Below, piece by piece: positions 45,956 to 56,896 of a stretch of 64,000 nucleotides of DNA. The stretch covers positions 124,001 to 188,000 of the forward strand of contig NJFT01000052.1 in NCBI GenBank assembly GCA_002221725.1, written 5' to 3'. A program made the position numbers and the translations under genes. The stretch comes from Scedosporium boydii (lineage: Eukaryota; Ascomycota; Sordariomycetes; Microascales; Microascaceae). How positions within the stretch are numbered: position 1 is the first letter of the stretch; every line of letters starts with the position of its first letter. The notes beneath the pieces were generated by a model. It saw only the letters and a list, made by a program, of their open reading frames with translations. It did no database searches and was not told where the DNA came from.

Positions 45956-48033
45956 CGTACACACAATTGTACACTGGATACTGGATGCTCGTTGGATTGA
46001 TCGATAACTGCCAACGGCCTGCGCCGGCTTACCTTATGAAATACCAACGGGCTCGCCGGAGTAATAATACAATTATAGTACAGGTCAAGTACAGCGTAGA
46101 TCCTAAACAGTGAGCACTCGAGGCATAAACCATAAACCGAGTCCATCAATTGTCCTAAGCGGTTCCGAATAATGGATCAACGGTCAGCGTTTAATGATGA
46201 AGGGATTTGATGTTGGACGCGGCCTTGTGCTGGCCGCGTATTCTCACATCCTCCAATGTGTGTTTTAGGGCCTGCCAAGACTTTGAGGCTCCCACCATGT
46301 TCCAAATCGGCGATATGAAAGGCGTGATGACGACGTCAGCACCTTCTACTCCCTCTTACTGTCTCTCTCTTTGTTTTCTTTTCTTTTTCTCCCTAAGCGA
46401 ATAACGAATAACCGTTGGGCATAGGTTCCCCCTTCTATTATTTCTACTTTCAAACTATTGATACTTGCCCAAAATGTGACTCGAGTCTAGGGGACAGGAA
46501 CAGTCCCTGGTCAAACAGTGAACCGGCACCTCCGTGACAATGATGACGACGATGGTTAGGATCCTTGGGATCCTTGCATGGCTCAAGGCCCACCCTCCGC
46601 TTCCTGATCCCACTTCTCCGATTAAGGTTCCTCTTCGCACGTCAGCTTCCCGGAAACGAAGACGGGAGAAGTGAAGGGATCCATGCCCATGCTGCAGAGG
46701 AAGAAAATGCTTAAACGGCATCCCGGAACTTTCCTGGCGAACCCGAACCGAGCCTCCGTGATTGGGTCTGTCCACTCGGCTTCCATGGCGAACCGCTTCC
46801 ACACCTCACGCAGTCCCATGCGTGCATGGGCTCCCGTCTCCACTCGTCCCATAAGTCATAACCCAATAACCCTTGGTGTTGTTTTTCCTCTGCTTCTTTT
46901 CGTACGAGATGCTCGGGGAATGGCCCCTACATCGGATCCTAAACAGTACCAGTGTGCGGAGTAGCGTGGTGTGAACTACATCCCTGCATCCCACGAGAGC
47001 TTACGTCCACTCCTCCATCCCCAGCCTCCCCAGTGTAGATAATCTATTTATAACAGCAAACCGAGCCGAGTCCGAGATGGGAGATTGCATACGACGTATA
47101 GAGCAAGGCATGCGACGGATTCCTCTCCGGAGCCGCCTCTCTCGTGCTGAGAGGCTTCACACCTTCCAACGTGCCTTGCTTCATAGTTTGATTAAATCGT
47201 CAAGCTCGTATTAGTAGTGGTTGACTGTCCTGGTGCCTTTTTCCACTTGGCAATAGTGATGGGAAGACGGTGATGATCGTCAGGTTGGCGTTGAAGCGAT
47301 GTTACACCGGGACACGTCAGTTCTCGGTGCACTTGAGCCATCACTCTCACCATCGACACTACCATTTCGGAGAGGCCTGGCTCGATCGGATCCAATCCTA
47401 CCTTCAAAGGATGATTCAAGTAATATTCCACTTCCAGATAGGCGGCCTCACTTGATGCATCAATAATTTTCTTGCAATATTCCCCGTCTCGGCTCGCGGC
47501 TCGCGATTCCCTTAACTCCTCCTGTCACACCGCGAAGAATTTTGCTGCCTGGAATGAACCAAGCCAAGGAGCCGCAAACGTCATCGTCTGATCAATCCAG
47601 ACTTCCTAGATCCATGGTTGCGACGGGGTGCGACCGAGAGCTTAAATTCTTAATCAGGCCAGGTCCAGTGCATGGCGCTGTGCCACAATTTACAGGGGCC
47701 AAGTTACCCCCACTGCCCGAGGCCACGCCGGTGATTTGCTCGCAACCCGTTCCGTCCAGCACCAATGCACCCCCCTGGTCCCCTAAGCGAATCCGCGTAC
47801 CCGCTAAGACAAAGACGAAGTAACATTGGAGAACCAGAAATACTGGAGCCTAAAATTTCGGGAGCAATTTGAGCCGTCGTTGAAATTTAGCAAACACACT
47901 CAGAGCTCGACTCCGAAGCCTCGTCATCACGCATCAACCTAACCCCAGCAACAAGCCACGAGACAGCGCATCCCACACAGACAAGGCCCCGGCAGAGACA
48001 CTCGAGAGAGGGGAAGGGGAAAAAGAAAAAGCC

Positions 48034-49779
48034 ATGGCAACTAAGCGAGCTCTCGATGACGAGGACGATGCTGAACACCAACCCCCTCCACCATCGATGA
48101 AACGCGCAAGGCGCGACCAACCCTCCTCCAAGCAGCGCCATCACCAGAATGCCCACATGGACCCCACATGGGGGCAAAAGTTCTTCTTCGCGCATGATCT
48201 CTCCTCCAGCGTGCCGCAGGATGATGAGCTCGAGTTTGAGGATGACGCCGATGCTATGGCGTATTTGCGCTCCGTCAGGTAAGGCACCCCTCCTCTTCCC
48301 ATCCCTCACTCCCTGAAGCTATCGCGACCCCGGCCCAGTGCTGTCTCTTTCCCTGAGCTCCTTGTGCTGAACATTTGCTTCTCTATTTCCTTCAGTTGTA
48401 GTAAAAGGGAAGAAAAATTAGAGTAGGTTTACTGATATGGTGAGTATTTCTTCTGTAGGCAACAAGCAGGTAGTATCCCCCACCTCCTCGTCGCTCCCAA
48501 GATCGGCCCCCAGCTGCCCCCTTCTTACCAGCGCGCCTTGGTCCACGACGAAGACGACAATGAAGAGGGAGAGATCGACGAATCCGCAGACCGCGCCGTC
48601 TATGGTAATGGCGTAGGCGACTTTCGTGGCTACTACCAAGACGGCGCATACACCGCCGCGCCCTCCGGGCCCGAGGAATACCTCTCTGAAGGTGAATACG
48701 CCTCGGATGAGGAAGCGAGAGAAAGACAGGACGCGTCCGCAGCCGCGGCAGAAGCCTACTTCTCCTCCATCCGCTCCCGATTCCTCTCCCTCCGCTCCCA
48801 CCTCCAGGCCTCCCCACCAAAACACATCGTCGCCGCATTACCCGAATCCCACTCCCCTTACGTCCCCCCATTCGGCCCCCGCAGTTCAACCTTCGCGCAA
48901 TGGAACAAGCGTATCCGGGACACCGACCCCCTACCGGCCCAAGTCGCCTCCATGGATAAGGACGCCGTCATCCGCGTTCTCCGCGTCGTCATGGGCGGAC
49001 GATTCCTCCGCGTGGGGCGGGAAGTGTCGGAGCGCACGAGCAGGTGGCTGTGGGCTTTGTTGGCGAGGCTGCCGCACGCAGGCGAGTTGTCGCATACGGA
49101 GGTGGCGTGGGTGCGAGATCTGGGCCGGAGAGCCGTGCTGTTGGGGAGGAGCATCGCTGAGATGGCGGCGCTGAGGGAGGAGTTGGCGGGGGAAGGAGGG
49201 GATTTGGGGTTGAATGATGCTGTGGATGAGAGTGAGGAGGATGAAGATGTTGTGCAGGAGTTTGAGGGGGAGGATAATTACAGCGAAGACGAGAGTAAGG
49301 CGGAAGGGACAGAGGAGCCTGTGAAGGAAACTCCGAGTGGAGCGGCGGCGGAGCCAAGTGGGGAAGCGTCCCCAGAAAGTGAGCCGAAACTGGCGACGGA
49401 GAAAGCAGGAGCAGAAGAGGAGAAAGAAGCAGAGGAAGAAGAGGGAGAGGCAGACGAGCAAGAGGAAGGCGAAGCATCAGAAGGCGATGATGACGGCGCC
49501 CCCATGGACCTAGACGACTCAGGCGCCGAGGAAGACGATCTCGAAGCCGCTAAGAGTAGACTCCTCGCTCGGCTTGACCGCTCTGGCGGTGACTCGGAAC
49601 CCGGCTCGCCCAACACACCCGAAGAAGAAGATGGCGAACATGCCCAAGAAGACAGCGACGAAGCCCTAAGAGCGAGGATGAACATGCGCGCTACGATCAA
49701 CATGATCCTGACCGTCGCCGGTGAGTTCTATGGCCAGCGCGATCTCCTTGAGTTTAGGGATCCGTTTGCAGGTATGTAG
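48034..49779 (+). CDS. Gemin2 / SIP1 family snRNP assembly protein
   Basis: Subunit of the SMN complex (Gemin2, yeast Brr1-like) that loads Sm proteins onto U snRNAs. Two exons, 48034-48278 and 48459-49779, giving 521 aa; the 180-bp intron (GTAAGG...CTGTAG) splits an Arg codon. Family features: acidic N-terminus with MKRARR, then AMAYLRSVRQQAGSIPHLLVAPK across the splice junction, which is the conserved Gemin2 segment; a central FAQWNKRIRDTDPLPAQVASMD stretch; and the helical RWLWALLARLP, then VAWVRDLGRRAVLL block. A long Glu/Asp/Ser-rich insert separates this from the C-terminal MRATINMILTVAGEFYGQRDLLEF helix, which resembles the end of the fold. The insert makes the protein longer than animal Gemin2 (about 280 aa). 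Convergent with the RNR-inhibitor gene. Confidence 0.88.
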
Positions 49780-50274
49780 GTAGATATAGCCTACCTAAGT
49801 CTATATATGAGTCGGTAGGTCACTTGTCCAAGCATACGGACTTTATTCACTTTGCGACGAGTTTGCCGCCTGCGGGTCAAAAAGAGAATTGTATGGAATA
49901 TGTATGCTGCCTCGCGGTCTAGATTTGAGAATAGTATAATGGTAATACAAAAGGATCCTCCTAAATAAAAAGGGGAAAAAAAGCTCCGGAGAGTTTCCTC
50001 GCATGCCATATGAAGCAATGGAGGATCTTCCCAATACCGTGACGCTCCCTAACGCCGATATGTTGAACGCAAAACACCCGCCGCCCCTGTCCCTCCACCT
50101 CAGGTGCCCCCATAACTGTCCTTCCTAATCCATCCTGCCTGCCCTTGTCTAGTCCGTATCCAGTCTGTATCCAGTCCCGCTCCCGAGTCCGACCGCCTTC
50201 CAATGTCCTTTAATACGCAGTTGATACAAAATCGCTTCTACACCTCGCCCTCATTCACCGACCATACGTCCCTC
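49780..50274. other. Convergent 3' intergenic region
   Basis: About 500 bp between the 3' ends of the Gemin2 and RNR-inhibitor genes. AATAAA-like sequences and an A-run occur near 49964-49981. No gene seen. Confidence 0.5.
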
Positions 50275-51012
50275 TCAAATATCCATCTCCTCACCAAAAA
50301 CAGCCGCATCCAAAAAAGCTGCTTCCCCAAAATCATCATCGATAGCCATGTTCTCCTGTCCGGGATCCTCTAGTCCCGGCCCCGATCCACCCGCGCTCTT
50401 CCTGCCCGTCCTCCTCCTTGGCACGGCCATAGCCCTCGCATTACCCAGCACCGTCCTCGGGCTAACATCCCCATCGACCCAATCCCTCGCGCCGTTCCAA
50501 ATCTTCAAAGGGACTTCTTCATCATCGTCATCCGCGTAGCCCCGCTTCTTGACATTGGCAACTTCCTCCTCGAGTATACTCTCCACACTCTCCTGCGACG
50601 ACGTAAACCCCGCCGACGCACGATCCTCCTCCTCATCAAAGACAGGCTGCGACGAAAGCCCCCCGACGCTATGAATGCCGCAAAACGGCATCAATTCCCT
50701 CTGTGCGACGGTCCCTGTGATGACCTTAGCCCTTGTCCGCGAAGAGGCGCCGTTCTCTTCTCGCTCGTCCCAGAGCTTGAAGCCGCTGTAGGCGGTCCCG
50801 GTCTTGTAGCCCTCGGGGACGGACTTGCGGATGCGCATGCCGACGTTGAGGAGGCTGGCCTGGACCGACGCGGGGAGGGAGGCGGGCGAGGAGGATGGCG
50901 GGAGTCGGGGGGAGGATGTGGTTGGTGAGGAGGTGAAGTAGTTTGTGATTTGGCGCTGGGAAGGGTCGGCTGCTACGCCGGCGAATTGGCGCTTCGTGCG
51001 AGGGCCGGACAT
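50275..51012 (-). CDS. RNR inhibitor (Spd1/Dif1-type) with PIP box
   Basis: Small disordered protein predicted to restrain ribonucleotide reductase, by inhibition or by controlling small-subunit location, as in the Sml1/Dif1/Hug1/Spd1 family. Single exon, 245 aa. The family core lies at residues 54-74: LLNVGMRIRKSVPEGYKTG, followed by YSGFKLW. Residues 19-26 read QRQITNYF, which matches the PCNA-interacting PIP box (Q-x-x-I-x-x-aromatic-aromatic). The middle has an acidic patch and a Ser-rich SSQESVESILEEE segment. The tail is basic, then acidic, ending in an EEMDI-type segment. In fission yeast, Spd1 is degraded by CRL4-Cdt2 on DNA-bound PCNA, so a similar S-phase and damage-linked destruction is a reasonable inference here. 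Confidence 0.8.
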   Translation of the reverse strand: MSGPRTKRQFAGVAADPSQRQITNYFTSSPTTSSPRLPPSSSPASLPASVQASLLNVGMRIRKSVPEGYKTGTAYSGFKLWDEREENGASSRTRAKVITGTVAQRELMPFCGIHSVGGLSSQPVFDEEEDRASAGFTSSQESVESILEEEVANVKKRGYADDDDEEVPLKIWNGARDWVDGDVSPRTVLGNARAMAVPRRRTGRKSAGGSGPGLEDPGQENMAIDDDFGEAAFLDAAVFGEEMDI

Positions 51013-52456
51013 GATTTTTGAAGTGTGGTGTTTGTAGAACGGTTGAAGGCGAGAGAAAGGGTGGCGAATATAAGCGTCGGATTTTTCGGTTCGCTTTGCT
51101 AGACGAGATTCGGCTATGGTGTTTCTCTGATCAACGGAAGTGATAGATTTCGGAGATTCCGAGGATGGATGAGCTGCCTTTTCAATTGCGATACACCTGA
51201 TGAATTGAAAGATTGGGAGAGAATGTGGTCGCTTGCGATGGACGTGCCAGTTCTGAATTAGTGTAGATCAAGACAAAAGATCCACATCAGCGGCTGGCTT
51301 AGTGGAATGTTAAAAAAAGTCAATGGATTTACGAGGAGATAAAAAAGAAAGGATTCTCGTAAAGAATGAGGAAACAAAGCTCTCTAAACACTGGGAGGGG
51401 GGCAAATTGAAACCTATGGAGAGGTGAGGAATGGAGGGTGTTTGACCTGGTCGACTTAGATGGGGGGGCGAATACGACGACCAGGATTAAGTGCGACTTG
51501 GCACTTGGACCATGCAAGTGACTTTCCCATGCATGAGATGTGTGCACGGGGATGCGCATTCGGAGCTTTCTGATTGGTTGGTCTTTCGTGGGGCGATTGA
51601 GTGGGGACCGCGTTAATTTTTGCCCTAAGCGCGTCGAGGCGAATTAAACTCGCGTCAATTTCGCGATTTTGATCAGGATATCCGGATAATTGCGTAAAAA
51701 GAGAATTTCTATTGCTATATCCGTTAAGACAAGTCGGTTGGCAGAGTGATCCTTCCTCTCCAGCTTATCAGGATATCGCCAATACTGACAAATTACTTCG
51801 AAATTAAGCGAATTGATGATACCAAGAGAGAGCGGAAGGGTGAGGAAGAATTCGATTGCAATATGTCGGTTTGGGTACGCATCCAAGCCAGGGAGGTGGG
51901 TAGATCTTGCCTCCACAACAGCGAGGCCAGGCAATACAATACGTCCATATATTCAGTGTTGTGCTTCAACTAGGTATTCTCTCGTTGTCAAAATCATTGA
52001 TGCAATAAATTCATTCCCAGCTCAGTCATGAATAAGAGCTTAAAGGAGCAGCAACGGCGTCAGGGCGAGGCTAGCGACTCAGCTCATGAGACACCATGGT
52101 GTTCTTTTCAGGAAACCTACTCCAAGGTTAGATATAGGAGCGAGAGCTTCTAAGATAGGCGCTGGCTTTACGGAGGTAACCGTCACGAGCTTGACGCTCT
52201 GTGATAGAATCGTCGGATACAAAAGAATCCGAAGATGGTGTCACTCTTTACTTTCTCTATGGATGTGTGCAGGTGATCGGGTGATTCCCCTAGATTCTGC
52301 TTTTTGTGGTCGGTATCAACGCTTCTTCAGGGTCTACTCGGGGGTACGGTTATTAGTTCTCCTTCTCATTAAAGTACTCAGGCTTATAACCCATCCTGCC
52401 AGAATATGCCGGCCCTGTCTTTCTACGGAGTTCCCGTAGATAGTATGTTGACAGAT
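51013..52456. other. Intergenic, partly AT-rich, no gene seen
   Basis: 1.4 kb containing the RNR-inhibitor promoter at its low end. The stretch 51600-51830 is AT-rich relative to its surroundings. It leads into the decayed kinase. No intact frame, RNA gene or known repeat was recognised. Confidence 0.45.
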
Positions 52457-53452
52457 CTACATGTCCTCGTTATACTTCGCCAGCATGGCGCTGCCTCGAA
52501 ATGTTTTGAGTATAAAACTTTTCGAGCTCATAAAATCGATAAAATACCTCTGATCGTCCTGACTAGGAAGTTGAAAGATCCCCTTGACGGAATGCGCCCT
52601 CAGGATCGCATTTTCCGCATAAAGATTCCTAGATCAATGGACATGATGAATGAATATCGGGTACTTGTAGAGGAAGAACAACGTCCCGGTGTGAGAGCAA
52701 ACTCGAAGTCTATGAGGGCAGAAATATTTGGGTTCGAGCCGTCAGGAGGCTTTATAAAGAGCATATTTTGGCTGTCGAAGTCGGCGTGTATCAGGACGAA
52801 AGGTGGCTGGAGATAAGAAGCATCGCCGTGAAGTGCAGATTGCTCTGTCATCTCACTCCGGATCTCCCTGTACGCTTTTGCAAGTTCCGGCGAACTAACA
52901 GCATCGGTGTCCAAGTAAGGATGAAGGTCTCCTCCATTGACCTGAGGCCTCCTCGGTTGCTCCCCAGCAGGGGCTGACAAGTGCCGACGCGGTTCTGATT
53001 CAGGAAACTGATACTGTCGAACTTTAGAGAGACTAACAGATGTTGTAGAAATGGCATCCCAGAAGCTTCTCCGAGAACGTGTACGGGGCACTGACATCAT
53101 TGTCCGGGTTTGGGTCGTAGTAGAATATCTTTGGGATAAGAAGATCAGTGTGCTGTTGAAGGGATCGAATTGTGGCAATCTCGCTCGAGTCCGCAGCCGA
53201 GTCCCTTTACACGAGCGAGGCGGGCAACGCAAGAAAACCCGCTCCAGACTTCGGACTGAGGGGTCGTTGAGTCCTTTGTTTCGAAGTAAAGACGTAAACT
53301 TCGTGCCATGTTCCCTTCGTCAGTCGCTTTACGCTTATGTACTTGGAACAGAATACTTCGGCCGCTCGTTCCTCGAGCTTATCGAAGTTGAGCTGCAGCC
53401 CCGGTGGCTCATCAGAATCGTACTCCACATCTGCGCTGGAATAAGACCGCAT
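52457..53452 (-). pseudogene. Decayed APH-family kinase-like gene
   Basis: Remnant of an aminoglycoside-phosphotransferase/choline-kinase-fold (APH) protein, a large family in filamentous fungi with mostly unknown substrates. Recognisable parts, in different frames: FDKLEERAAEVF and TWHEVYVFTSKQ (N-lobe), SEIATIRSLQQHTD, then IPKIFYYDPNP, the catalytic loop HADFDSQNMLF and the metal-site LIDFEFAL, then FFLYKYPIFI, a YAENAILR helix and a FIDFMSSKSFILKTFR tail. Lesions seen: a TAA at 53207-53209 in the N-lobe frame, a TAG after the FYNIC segment with a shift to another frame, a further frameshift after LIDFEFAL, and a TGA soon after. Four separate defects make recent functionality unlikely. The surrounding DNA is gene-poor. 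Confidence 0.78.
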
Positions 53453-54926
53453 AGCCGATTGTAGAGACACCGGGAAACACCAGAACGCCAGGTGGAAGCA
53501 GAGAGGCGCCCTTTGTGCGAAGAAGTGCTCGTTTTTTGACTCTCCTGAGCCTCTGGAAGAGTTGAAGCGGAGATAGTGGCCTTGTGAAGCTTAGTCCTGC
53601 ATCTCGGTCGTGATTTGACATCAATATGATGGATTCCTGGGTCTCAACTCCCCAAGGCCCTGGCAATCTGATGCTGTGCGATCACAAGGATGCCTTCATT
53701 TATATTCGCAACTCCTGGATTAAAGCGCCAGTTTACGCTATCTACATGAGGTCGTTGATACTTAGCACGGTAAACAGCCTGGAGGTATGGCCTGTTGGAT
53801 TTGGCCAACTACACCGCCAGAAGACTTTAACGCTTGAAAATAGATTGCCCACGAAGAAGCGATATTGCAGGGTTGTCATTTTGTCTAGAGAGAGATGTGA
53901 GGTTCCAAGGTGGTCTTGTTCCTACACGAAAGCCTGGATTTGGAGTCTTCAGCCTAGCTGATGGAAATACGCCTTGATGGATATGTGCGAACAAATGTGC
54001 GCTGGCAGGCTCCTAAGAGGGAATGACGCTTTCGTAGAAACGTATCGTAGAAACGTACATTGTCGGAGTCATGCGGGTTCACTGGATCAGAACAGAGAAG
54101 TCTGATATCGACGAACAGATCTAGAGGACCTACACCCAGCACAATGTCACGACTCGTCACCACACACAGCATTACACGTAACACTCATCAAGGAAATCAA
54201 TCACCTTTTAAGTACAGCTCGCATCCAGGAACCTGTTCAATTGGCTATGCAGGACCCCTAAACCATCTCATCTCCCCGCTTTTACTCACTTCATGCACGA
54301 CATCAGGCATTTCCAGGTCCTGAACTACAGGTGAAAAAGCCGCCATATTATGCTCCCTCCCCAATGTCCTCCTCGAACTAATTTCACTATGCCGGCGTCG
54401 GGAATAGCGTTCGGAGCCCTTTGTCGGTGGCGGCTCTGAATCCTTCGGAGGACCTGCTCGGAGAACAAGACATAGAAGAAACGCCAAGCTCCAGAAGACA
54501 GACATCCAGGCCGAGAATATTAAGATCGATCGAAAATCTGACAGCGGGGTGTGGAAGTGCACGAGAGATAAAGATTTGCGAGACGAGGATTCCCAGTTAT
54601 CAAAAAACCAATGCCGATAAAATTTTTGCAACAACATAAAAAAAAAGACTAGAAAAAACAAGGATCCATGTCTTGTTCTTCGTTGATGATGCAAGATATC
54701 CGGAAAACCCCAACGCCCCTAACGAGGATTTTTGAGATGTTCCATCTTCTATCCGCAAATAACTGTCATTATGCTCAATCGGAGGGACTAGCTTTGTCTA
54801 TACGCAGAGAGAGTGTTTGCGAACGCGAGGATGAACCACCGACCGATGAACCGTTAAAATGTCATGGCAGAGAAACCGTTTTTAGAACGTAACAAGCCAC
54901 ACAACCGCACTTTTGCCACCCCCCGT
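53453..54926. other. Gene-poor region between kinase remnant and eS27
   Basis: About 1.5 kb. Apart from the weak candidate at 54245-54505, nothing coding or structured was recognised. An A-run lies near 54640. Confidence 0.45.
54245..54505 (-). CDS. Candidate small membrane-anchored protein, weak
   Basis: Possible 86-residue protein from ATG at 54505: a hydrophobic N-terminal helix (MSVFWSLAFLLCLVLRAG), then a charged tail with Pro and Arg runs. The reading frame continues open upstream to 54691, so the start is uncertain and an upstream exon could exist (a CTGTCAG acceptor-like site lies near 54536). No family recognised. It may be spurious. Confidence 0.22.
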   Translation of the reverse strand: MSVFWSLAFLLCLVLRAGPPKDSEPPPTKGSERYSRRRHSEISSRRTLGREHNMAAFSPVVQDLEMPDVVHEVSKSGEMRWFRGPA

Positions 54927-55559
54927 TTACTTCCTTCGGAAAGAGCAGCCCTCAGTGAGACGAGCCTTGCCTCCAGTCGGTTGGCAGAGAACTGTGGTGC
55001 AGCCTTGGCAGATGACGACGGTCTGGGCGTGGGAGAAGACGGTGGTGATGGTGAAGCAGCCGGGGCACTTGACGTCCATGAAGAAGGATCGGGGGCCGGG
55101 GACAAGGGTCTATTGCAACATGTTTCCGTGGTTAGTGTCATCCGTTGACCATCATTACGGTATCACGTCCATCGAGAAAAAGGACGAGGGTCGTGGTAGG
55201 AAAGTTCGATTGAACGCACCTTGAGCTTGTGCTTGCGAGCCTCGGAGGCAGGGCTGGGGTTGAGGAGATCAACGGCGAGAACCTAAAATAACAATTCCTC
55301 GTTAGCGTGATGGCTTCCTCCAACAGTGATGCTACGATCGTGGTTCGACGAGGGGGGAAACATCGTCTTTCGGTTGTCCGTGATGTCAAACGGCCCCCAA
55401 ATCCGCATTATCTCCATCCAAGGTGTCCCGTGTCCATAGACCATTGCCACTATTTCCGTCCGCCTAGTCTTGTTTTCCTCCTCCTCCTGGTCTACCCCCA
55501 AACAGGACATCCCCACGTGTTCCATCAATTTTCATCGAATCGGTGATATTCCTTACCAT
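54927..55559 (-). CDS. rps27: 40S ribosomal protein eS27 (RPS27)
   Basis: Zinc-binding protein of the small ribosomal subunit. Three exons: 55557-55559 (the ATG alone), 55220-55282 and 54927-55109, giving 82 aa, the normal family length. Exon 2 encodes [21 protein letters not shown]. Exon 3 encodes the conserved core: the [14 protein letters not shown] segment, a [11 protein letters not shown] strand, then CQGC, followed by the C-terminal TEGCSFRRK. The two CxxC pairs form the zinc site. Introns are 274 and 110 bp, with GTAAGG and GTGCGT donors; exon 1 is only the start codon and is spliced at phase 0, a common arrangement in fungal ribosomal protein genes. The long first intron could carry regulatory elements. 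Confidence 0.94.
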
Positions 55560-56896
55560 CTTGACTGATTTTCACAAAGAGACTATATCTCAAAATCGAT
55601 GCGAGCTTTTTCTGTTCGGGAATTGGAGGAGGGCGGGCGTCGGCACAGATTTTGCTGGGAGGGAATGGCTCGATTGTGGTGGTTCTGCCAGAACAAAAAA
55701 AAAGTGTGAGAAAGGGTTGGGCGGGGGGCAGTAGGGAAAGAGGTATATTGGATCGGTGGGTAAGGGTATTCCGGAAAAACCTCTGCTTACTGGCTGGCTG
55801 GCTTGCGAAACTTTTGGTTTTCTTGTGTTTTGACTTTTTTTGCGCTGCCAATTTTCAGCCCCCCTTCTGCCTAGTTGAGACACATTCGCAGTGATTGTAG
55901 GGTTATGTGACCCACCACGTGACTGGCGCTAGTCCTGACGTGTAAATGACTTCAACCTTGAAGGCCCTGGTCCACTTCTACAGTCTAATTTATCTTAGCC
56001 TCGCACTGTACGATCGTGGCACTCGGACACAGGTGAAAGGTGAACGAATGCATGGTGCGTGTAAGTCGATGGATGCCAAATTGTTTTTGTCCTACTTCAA
56101 TCCGAACTGTCGGAAAGCGCCCCCTAGAAGCAAATTATGGTCTTGCTCTTGGTTACGTCCCTGATCTCAAGGCTTAAAGAGAAGGTCTAGCTCAAATCTG
56201 CAAAGCTTAGAGCGGATCTAAGCCTCACTCTATGACCGGGATTCAGGTCTCCGCCTCCTGTCCCAGTCCGGATGAGTCCAACCCAACTTGGGTCGCCAAA
56301 AATGCATCAAATCGAGCTCCAGTAGCGAGCGACGCTGAAAGGCAAGCATCCTTTTCATCTCGGAAAAACCTCCACTCAAATGAACAAATGCCTATGCTCA
56401 CGGCAATCTCAGTCTAACCCTAGATAAGTGGTCTGAACGACCACCCATGTAAGCTGGCCAGAGAATGGGCGTGTATAGACACCATGAGTAGAGCGGAATC
56501 AAAAAAAAAAAAAACCAAAACAAGTGAAACAGCCTGAACGCCTTTTCCGATACGAAAAACATAAGGGGGGCTGGACGCTCCCGTCATGTATCCTTGAACC
56601 GCCTGTCTAATGCGATGCAAATACGCCATCCGGGAAAGGCTGAAAATGCAATAATTGAAAAGCAGTACCAAAAGAACCATCATCCTCCTCTTTGCCTATA
56701 GCATGCTTTTATAAGTGCTCGGGGCACCCAGAATCTCACGGGAGATCCTAATGTATGAACGGAGAGAGTGTGAGTCGTAGGACATTGAGTATCCCGGTGA
56801 AGGGTAGAGCTCAGATGCAGCGTAAAAAAAAAAAGTATTTCAGCGGGGGTGGATTATCCGCAAGCACAAACCAAGATGACACGGCCAAAATACCAG
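55560..56896. other. Intergenic, eS27 promoter / Sen1 3' flank
   Basis: 1.3 kb. Its low end should hold the ribosomal-protein promoter. A-runs at 55695-55703, 56502-56513 and 56825-56834. Frames such as 56420-56683 are not protein-like. Nothing else was recognised. Confidence 0.45.

Larger units (their letters stand above)
43360..48033. other. 4.7-kb gene-poor block
   Basis: The largest gap in the window. No coding region is convincing; frames such as 44123-44362, 45527-45874 and 47542-47823 lack protein-like features. It contains CGTACGTACGTAC at 45549-45561, a duplicated TGGTGTGCCT tract near 45594-45615, GTACTTCGTACTTCGTA at 45790-45806 and GTACGAAGTAC at 45945-45955. Both ends should contain promoters: BBE-like gene on the left, Gemin2 on the right. 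Confidence 0.5.

Noticed and set aside
51600..54900. RIP-mutated transposon
   Set aside because: The only recognisable protein trace is the kinase remnant; no transposase, reverse transcriptase or terminal repeat was seen, and TpA excess was not measured.
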